A DNA stretch of 55,116 nt from Candidatus Thorarchaeota archaeon. Its GTDB lineage: Archaea; Asgardarchaeota; Thorarchaeia; Thorarchaeales; Thorarchaeaceae. The stretch covers positions 1 to 55,116 of the forward strand of contig JAEORN010000291.1 of NCBI GenBank assembly GCA_016840825.1, written 5' to 3'. How positions within the stretch are numbered: the stretch's first letter is position 1; every line of letters starts with the position of its first letter. This document shows positions 52,601-55,116 of the stretch, piece by piece. The notes under the pieces were generated by a model. That model made no database searches. It had not been told where the DNA came from and worked only from the letters and a program-made list of their open reading frames with translations. The position numbers were made by a program, and so were the translations under genes.

Positions 52601-54474
52601 TACTGCATCTCGTCAGAGCCATATGTCCACTCATAAGCTAAATCTGCACTTGGAATTCCCAAACCAGTTTCTGAATCAATGTATTTGACTCGTACTGAAA
52701 CAGTATCTCCTCTGAACGCATCATACTGATTCGTTTCTAGTTCTAATTCTGTGTGATGATAGATGTAGAAATAACGTCTAATCTCACCAACAGCTGTTCC
52801 ATTTGTCCATACAGCAACTGCTGTTATTGGACCTGCTAGCCACTCAGATAGAATTGTTATGTTTCCATTGGTTGAATTATGAAAAGTGACTATACCATTT
52901 GAATCAATTATACCACCATTTTCTGAATAGATTAGTTGCTGCTCAGTATCATAGAGATCAATAGATGCTGATCCCGATGAAGTAGGTGGAGATGAGAAGC
53001 CATCCAAGTACGTTACATTTACTCTTAGGAAGGAATCTGGATAATAGGTTGATTCCTCTGCCCATGAACTTGTGAATTCTTCAAAGATCATAGCGTTTCC
53101 ATAGTTGGGTGCTGATGCAGAGATAAGCCAGCTACCGTAGTGTGGAGTACCACTAACACCAGTACCATCGACATCACAATAGAGGATACCATCGGTTGAG
53201 TAGAAAGTTGCATTATAATATGTCATCCCTGAAAGCTGAATATCGTTGTAAGCATCTCGCACCGTTGAAAGCGTCCAATCATAGGGAATTGACACGTTGA
53301 AGTAATAATATGTAAATGGAAATGCCATCTCTCGGGCAGTGAAAGCTGAATTCCATGAGGCCGCTGTGCCATTCGTAACAGTATAGGTGTTAGTATCTAG
53401 GTGGTTATTCCTTTCGAGATGCATGAATAGGTCTAGTGTGAATTGTGTATTAGTTTCGTTGGACATGAAGTCAAGAGTGACATCTCCTGTCCAATTTCCA
53501 GATAATACTGCATAGCCTTTTCCGTCACCTGAATCAGTTACAAAATACTCTGTGTTTGCTTGATTGTCAGCGTCTCTTGCTCGTAGATTGACAACCTCTG
53601 CGAATCTTGATGTCTGCATCCAGAGACTGACATTATCGATGTAAAGGCTACTCTCTGTCTGGAACTGGGTATTATCCCATCCCTCCACTCCTATCCCAAT
53701 TTCCAAAGTGCCTGGGAATGTGAACCGTGAAAGCGGCAAAGCCAAGGAGTAGGTTGTCCAATTCTGATCAGCTGTGAATCTGTTTCCATCAGTTGGGAGT
53801 TCCCATAGACTGCCATTGACATAGACATAGGGTCGTGCGTTCTGACCATTCTTACCAGAGGCAACATCAATCATGTAGCTGATGTTCAAGATTGCTGATG
53901 TAGCTCCACCTTCAGTAACATCAACAGTCTGATTCCATGAACCATAGTAATCCGATTTTGTTGTTCCGATGTTCTTGATTGTTACTGAAGCTTGATCAAG
54001 AACATCATCATAATCCCCTGAAATGTAGTTTGACAAATCGTTTTCATTATAGGACCAGGCGGTTTGAGTTGCTAGAGGTTCTGAGAAATCTCCATTCTGG
54101 GTCCAATCAGTCAGATGATACATTTGCGAGCTAATTGCAGTAACCTGAGTTGTGTACCATCCTGCTGGTATGTCGAAGACCTGTTGGTAAAAGGTTGATG
54201 ATTCATTTCCACGTGCATTTCTGCCTACAAAAGTTCCATTTGCATACTCCTTCACATGAAGGAGCGTACCCGACCCTGATGTCGAGGTAGGTAATGAAGC
54301 CAGGAATGATTGATCTTTAATTCGATAATCAGATTCAGATGAATCATTATCATACTCATATGTAAGTGATTCATCAGAATCAGCTATTCTTGGATTCTGT
54401 GGTGTAAGAAATCCAGAAAGTGAAAATAATACTAATAAACTCAAAACAATTAGGGTCTTCTGACTAGCTCGCAT
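40654..54474 (-). CDS. giant Ig-like-repeat surface protein with one membrane anchor and cytoplasmic tail (4606 aa)
   Basis: A signal peptide (MRASQKTLIVLSLLVLFSLS) leads into an outer region of about 4380 residues. The N-terminal 900 or so include a jelly-roll domain that may bind sugar (about 60-280). Six Ig-like repeats of about 105 residues carry TPWSWKT, then about 27 further beta-sandwich repeats of about 105 residues follow the plan YGDNxxIxxxYxDxDxG. NxS/T glycosylation sites are very frequent. One membrane helix (about 4400-4425) is followed by a helical, charged cytoplasmic tail of 180 residues. The protein probably forms long surface fibres or mediates adhesion. I prefer the ATG at 54474 because GAGG lies nine bases before it; an upstream TTG (54483) abuts that site. 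There is no frameshift across 13.8 kb. Confidence 0.95.
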   Translation of the reverse strand: MRASQKTLIVLSLLVLFSLSGFLTPQNPRIADSDESLTYEYDNDSSESDYRIKDQSFLASLPTSTSGSGTLLHVKEYANGTFVGRNARGNESSTFYQQVFDIPAGWYTTQVTAISSQMYHLTDWTQNGDFSEPLATQTAWSYNENDLSNYISGDYDDVLDQASVTIKNIGTTKSDYYGSWNQTVDVTEGGATSAILNISYMIDVASGKNGQNARPYVYVNGSLWELPTDGNRFTADQNWTTYSLALPLSRFTFPGTLEIGIGVEGWDNTQFQTESSLYIDNVSLWMQTSRFAEVVNLRARDADNQANTEYFVTDSGDGKGYAVLSGNWTGDVTLDFMSNETNTQFTLDLFMHLERNNHLDTNTYTVTNGTAASWNSAFTAREMAFPFTYYYFNVSIPYDWTLSTVRDAYNDIQLSGMTYYNATFYSTDGILYCDVDGTGVSGTPHYGSWLISASAPNYGNAMIFEEFTSSWAEESTYYPDSFLRVNVTYLDGFSSPPTSSGSASIDLYDTEQQLIYSENGGIIDSNGIVTFHNSTNGNITILSEWLAGPITAVAVWTNGTAVGEIRRYFYIYHHTELELETNQYDAFRGDTVSVRVKYIDSETGLGIPSADLAYEWTYGSDEMQYAGNGWYAGYVDTSLAVIGGYTVTVNATKDYYDYAETSGIVINIQEKTTLYSPKNLQTPTTDYEIAWGNSKTVYIAYEDTIAMNPNSITASPGTPSVLDIGNASTSNNYYSVVSSVGNAISVNVTTDIDPYNVAVGDITTLTFKVEGKFSTVIGSGSVYAYNVTSSSWVEIISSYSPIIDTTLTWRTTDPSDFIDGSGVITAQIQAFHSSAFSYSIDLFDFVANRPIDNTAPSISLTCNWPAQTVVGTQTGPVYNGSLKIWQVTLFTNDVTPGEYTILIQASALGHQEKNLELSITVRAHHSRVSSVPPSETPWGWKTPMNISFSDTDNSSIIISEGNVSIVEVSSVYGTIVFTSANWTYDDSTGVASIAFWIDTRSWDVGTYSITITVTSSGSGLSKYFDDGVGAAQIVIRPHDIGITANPVGQTPWGWNTNVTVSLTDLDNVSLIVNPVNITQIIVDGQVFTSSDWIYNDGIFSFYVDTSSWPISTDSYVISVTFDDSPTRFYNDREGSVLITIKSHSMVVSATTFSATPWSWKTNVSITFIDADNTTIDISQANITQITIGGVVYSSSNWIFSDGTFYVIVDSSSWNIGTYSLQVSVITSSSPAKYYANSVGTLTIQVRAHILTLSIDRPAATPWSWKTTVTIRVIDFDNESLIINEGNVTEIIVAGQTFTSLSWIYNNGNFTVVVDTSTWQIGTSSRSVSVKTATGPPKMYNDRTSSVTIEIRGHLVGIIVTTPSATPWSWNTDISFTLIDLDNSSLEISEGNITQVTIAGQVFTSSNWTFNAGTFSCTVNTSAWSIGSAFYPVSLTTNSAGYKYYRDSSTTVPIQIVSHGLSVLSTRPPATPYSDNTTIEITIQDLNNASIIVTEANITQIVINGQVFTSANWIYIGGVFKVNLTTDDWAIGTYTYSIAVSTSGSGVTKYYSASTGSVTLDIRVRYTEAYAATPDPVPSGDVLVFYAEFRDRDLGGVLVNASVLKLNGTTITEGVDFTWISEGYYRITLATGGLSLGDNIVTLTMQRTNYEDASTTVRFRIRVTDTEAIASGYRFNVPLGTNVVFTIQFTDVDHDVGITADALVSNTTLGWSSNHLGSGLYQITITTLDSTPLGAYPIRFNFTKAGYEDAYAIIIITVETHDTFLSFDEAVVPTDIYSNITVYLFYEDISVGTGISNDTQEISISVYYDDNAASTGWAQIYIENNVALGTGHYILKIPAAQFGGIYKVSFIAYFNWTGVAKYENLTRSFSVQLQGTDTDLSVAVAPQAAYYGDIINFTLFYVATQSSTGVENTTYDVHGFAYVLGTSITTTDFQITTLGGGLYRFVLDSSLFASHGSYTIKTYLNWTPDASPFFENQTLSLTITILIRTTLVDVVPPQNTAYDENATFTFEYYDSPSNTVILNSSQLFVQLNNPGLIYWLSYSSGTWTVIVDTESIGTTGTIYLQLNVTWVGAPFYQNQTRQVTLTVTTRPTQLSYTPPSPTYFISNVTMTFTYIDLIDDSSTLMNGNTLTLTSAGLTLSGNYTVIDNGDGTYDLILNTTAFLEPGTYSITAQMTYTGSRFEKNAQVQFNLRVLYRAIVATSDPAGNNAYGEDIDVLVHVTDGETAAYVSNTTEAVRIQLIAANASLPEITGLTVIWTPGTDTYTVTIANTLAIGTHVLYLNVSYDYTSPYYGYKVIKITLSIRKHSTELQLYEPSARTGFGLNTTFQLYYVDLDTSAAITGAVIQIDNGSLSGYWSIVEIGGNIYEVRINTTGFVQPGTYWVQLTTQNSGTYPNFQDASIYVRVYVRERYTLLSYDPVGSVGYTDNVEITVYFSDTDLGNAPITNSSLSLFLTVNQTTYSVANGAVAGSYVITMPANQFVAFTYTDVQINMTYIGAPYYQNHSISVRFQITGTSTEFAWDPTDPVPYGDRVNVTFYWGDLDSGLPVVCELGTDTSITVISLTQPGLDTSNTTILNIIQGTDVGGYARFFLLLNTSYLDIYGTYSFRITIDWINAGQAPYYEDQINKLITITVRTRNTAIPQIVVDSVSYGENATIRLQYVDLDNSSELIVGAGLSISVLNGLTYEVNTVPVGGFYEIYLVTEGTGFLGIVKINMTVMWGGSPFYKNQTSVVAILTVNMKTATMEISYPDVTAYLENSTFYIILQDSLTGGYINNNESFISAVFVTPSIGQTPIITFVSNGQYSFTFNSTILGQLGSYVLTITFDHSGSSPYYASLSRNVTGSVRERVTSLDYDAIAATPYGNYSVFNVTYQDVEGASPIEIDTGSISLTCGTSAETLVENTNYWIVYIGEGIYEITVDTTALGAPSTYVINVQASSSNWWLADSSRNINLKVAYRSVELSATSPDATFYGDITFFIVTILDTDNGTAGTGLDGMSGNILLTFIIPSGTSTSSVSIVGIGNGQYNISFDTDILNVLTDYTMSVSFNAPDYWADAGPHSVTGRVSARPTQLAYDVEGAAPYLDNVSITFSFEDSLTSTGITGAAISLSCGTAAEALVLNTNYWIVDVGSGVYTALIDSVALGDVATFSISAQVNFVGEPFYQNRTRTLQVEVRERATRLTYAPPQETPYGNNISIRLNYYDVDAGLTGIPNAESFFSIDTINGTSVDASYYWVDYVSGSLYYIYINTTKLDIYGRYSIAISVNGNPTYRYDDQALVVDADVRARNTQLTVKPIAQTSYTDNVTIILTYTDLEAGLGINNLTVGGGVHLTLNDTVEWWVSQTSLGVFELLINATSLGDVGSYGFTVDITWINGKPFYENVTIEFEVTITGASATLSYEPPEQVPIGDNITLVLYYTDSDTGQGVSNATSGVHVTITPLNATPGGPFVFDMVYTSATGRIEYTFNSSLFQVSGPIFFSFDVEWVGDLPYYNNFTGTTIRAVIRGIFTQTLADAPDPGSVPIGDSALVNITLYDLDHEEVVLGATITSTWPMGYWSYEILGSGVFNITLDTSWVTTTGKVSAQFTFNRTFYQTKTATVYLTIRLISTSAIIDSSPEPPIVPFGDTVVFEVRYFDVDHQLNISPTTISTSWTHAWTNTTLAGNVIRFTLQTSTISVVGKYYVTFTFAKNTFSSASFTISFEVRVIQTTLTKLTSVTEFVAGENASIIVRYNDIDNSDVIPGATIFVQGLTSDEYGWVDLGDGRYNITFYLWNQGEGTFQYDIYAFLNRYENALVTVDIRLREVYTELIPQYSILIVNWSQSINFYVNYTNLDLVEPIDGAYVTAKLSGTEFVMAQSGESYIVSINSALFDVGTYIITINATKTNYQPRIAQMTVVISIVQTDFTSITEQFISVVSGESINITVYYEALSIGGIADADVSYQWDYGEGTVSGTLSSTGKDGYYSTLVSTVDVDINVYYLYVRAYKENHVEASLQYAIEVGLVDTSLSPVGEATLRVVFGETATLLVNYTNLDLSLPVIGASVLFRFGDAEYNGSLVEGDAGIYNASIDTSQLYSGTFSLYITATKLGYETGALSLILDVQRIDTSITALNSTITIIYEQSAEMYFYYNDTYYNQPIENATLEYRWQGGTGELEDLGDGYYRITLNSSSVSPGIFDIYVTASKTNYMTRTSSATLGISKIEMEILVANYLSTPVGDGLIIHIYINDTSYNRPVTGAEGSFVWALGSGLMVEDTENPGNYTLIIPMDTPIASYPITIQVNKLNYRTESTQLTVDVRPIRTGLTTLSGNNFVSAVVGQYLEIVVILTDLDHGTAITGATLTLAQSTIQFEEDAVQITPSTVAGQYIIAFTVPVDYQFEIVIHAYNGADFEEQDLTITVVAVAQPQDPLMTFIMFGGSIGIIFALIGALLWVKVYSVPKLIRIMNGMIKSLSKAKIPEKPEVSERDALMQSMINEGLAAINLSKPIEEIPMLSIDFHVPETESLLLELSEITGLGEDDIAAFRTDLARMKPSERPGFLNEVIKQEKARRAQEIAEKKPEKADATRKVTTEELQEVGERLAKLGLPEDQIEEVLESAKEMTRAELDAVLEQMDKSLEE
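41290..49790 (-). repeat. array of about 27 Ig-like repeats in the giant protein
   Basis: I count about 27 units of 95-110 residues, each starting after a hinge such as VRERxTxLxY or VRxRNTQL. Each has a strand with YxDxDxG, then GxYxIxxNTT and a final LNVxWxGxPFYxN in many members. Neighbours are alike, and two units (DNA near 45,700-45,800 and 45,100-45,200) both contain the rare Cys phrase SLxCGTxAExLV, so tandem duplication is likely recent for that pair. The last six or so units, nearest the membrane, diverge most. Confidence 0.8.
49790..51700 (-). repeat. six TPWSWKT-type Ig-like repeats in the giant protein
   Basis: Six tandem units of about 105 residues share the opening TPW(S/G)W(K/N)T (the sixth has TPYSDNT), a DxDN(S/T)SL strand, NITQI(I/T)I(A/G)GQVF, and SSW or TSSW. 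The spacing at DNA level is close to 317 bases between the clearest copies, and phrases such as CCAGCTCCATGGAGTAGCAG recur. They are far more alike than the 27 membrane-proximal units, so this block expanded later. Confidence 0.75.
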
Positions 54475-54483
54475 TTCGAACAA

Positions 54484-54664
54484 CCTCTAGTTCAAGGAAT
54501 TCATGAACGGGGAACCATCTCTAACATAGCGTCAAATGGCACGGTCCCGACAAAAACCTGTTATTGCATAATATAAGCTAATCTCGAACTAATAGGTTCG
54601 ATTTTTCGTGCGATGTCTGGAAAAAAGAAAATGCATGGATGGTATCCACACATTCTTCCTTTAT
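54484..54664 (-). promoter_or_regulatory. promoter of the giant gene and T-tract terminator of the glutamine synthetase gene
   Basis: Read on the - strand, T-rich sequence (TTTTCTTTTTTCC, about 54,630-54,617) after the glutamine synthetase stop should end that transcript. A 6-bp hairpin (TCGAAC 54584-54589 with GTTCGA 54596-54601) follows. CTTATATTATGC (about 54,578-54,567) is the best TATA box for the giant gene, leaving a leader of about 65-70 bases. GAGG (54487-54484) is its ribosome site. Confidence 0.5.
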
Positions 54665-55116
54665 TTATGAGAAATTCAGATACTCCTCAATCTCCCATCT
54701 GGTAATTTTAGATACATCCTCACCATTTCCTACTCTGGAGTATCTATCCCACTCGTTACGTTTCAGATCGAGGAACTCATCGATTATCTTTCTTCCAAGC
54801 AATGAATGAATAATGGATGCCTTTTCTAATTCGTCCAATGCTAGATCTAGAGACCCCGGTAATGATCTGGTGATAGTGTCTTCGTGGAAGAGATCCTTGG
54901 TAGTAGGTTCTGGTGGAACTAGCCGACTTCTTACACCATGCATTCCCGAAGCGAGAATTGAAGCTAAAGCTAGATGGGGACTGCATGAGGGATCGGGGCA
55001 CCTGAACTCGATTCTTGCTGCAGATGGCGAGCCATTGAAATGTGGTACCCGTAGCATGGTTGTCCTATTCTTAGGGCCCCAGGCAATCCGGGTGGGGGCC
55101 TCAAATCCTGGAACGA
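54665..55116 (-). CDS. glutamine synthetase, C-terminal part (5' end outside the window)
   Basis: The visible 150 residues run from VPGFEAPTRIAWGPKNR to WEIEEYLNFS. FEAP, the ATP-site RIEFRCPDPSCSPHLALA, and PGSLDLALDELE match the C-terminal half of glutamine synthetase. The place of the tyrosine that bacteria adenylylate (NLY) has KDLF, so that control is absent, as expected outside bacterial GSI-beta. Length after the last motif is normal, and the stop at 54665 is followed by a T-rich tract. Several GS-like ligases with other amines share these motifs, so the substrate cannot be fixed from this part. Confidence 0.92.
   Translation of the reverse strand, partial: VPGFEAPTRIAWGPKNRTTMLRVPHFNGSPSAARIEFRCPDPSCSPHLALASILASGMHGVRSRLVPPEPTTKDLFHEDTITRSLPGSLDLALDELEKASIIHSLLGRKIIDEFLDLKRNEWDRYSRVGNGEDVSKITRWEIEEYLNFS

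Noticed and set aside
54584..54610. GGTTCGATT, resembling a tRNA T-loop
   Set aside because: No 5-bp T stem, anticodon arm or acceptor stem can be built around it on either strand.

Overview
This window looks archaeal. The genes are tightly packed, several start at TTG or GTG behind clear Shine-Dalgarno (SD) sites, and TATA-like boxes sit where archaeal promoters should be. It carries an archaeal-type thiolase/DUF35 pair, a COG1237 metallo-beta-lactamase-fold protein, a small ribbon-helix-helix (RHH) regulator and a giant Ig-repeat surface protein with a cytoplasmic tail. The giant protein, and a membrane-anchored protein made of tandem winged-helix-like repeats resembling eukaryotic UFL1/DDRGK1, make an Asgard lineage (Thorarchaeota-like) my best guess. 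That placement is inference and no rRNA is present to test it.

Bases 1-12,590 are an accessory region. Two membrane-protein genes, an unrecognised 682-aa protein and a 2070-aa Rhs/YD-repeat protein lie between partial copies of the 5' end of a pyruvate carboxylase subunit B/oxaloacetate decarboxylase-alpha gene (pycB/oadA type). Copy 1 (1619-1891) and copy 2 (11540-11704) are broken; the intact gene starts at 12591. The two broken copies share a nearly identical 71-bp promoter-plus-start segment and then diverge sharply. At about 11,704 the second copy abuts a membrane gene on the other strand that is also truncated. I read this as repeated integration or recombination at the start of pycB.

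Bases 12,387-18,026 hold a metabolic cluster on the + strand: a 56-aa helix-turn-helix protein, the carboxyltransferase, a biotin carrier, a thiolase-fold enzyme lacking the thiolase cysteine, its DUF35 partner, an RHH regulator and an acyl-CoA dehydrogenase. A compact, highly self-complementary segment (16284-16367) between the DUF35 and RHH genes looks like a structured RNA with a pseudoknot.

Bases 18,075-32,646 are mostly on the - strand: a membrane-anchored exoprotein, an isopropylmalate/homoaconitate-type leuD-leuC-leuB operon, a GH36 alpha-galactosidase, two TPR proteins, a PHP phosphoesterase, an MFS transporter with a possible switching leader, and a membrane-anchored subtilisin-like protease. 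A fumarylacetoacetase-family hydrolase is divergent on the + strand.

Bases 32,868-38,734 (+) carry a P2-like P-type ATPase with unusual ion-site residues, the tandem winged-helix membrane protein and panB. Bases 38,826-40,542 (-) carry DUF1858, COG1237 and SCP2-domain proteins. A single - strand gene of about 13.8 kb (40,654-54,474) encodes a 4606-aa Ig-repeat surface protein. The window ends inside a glutamine synthetase gene.
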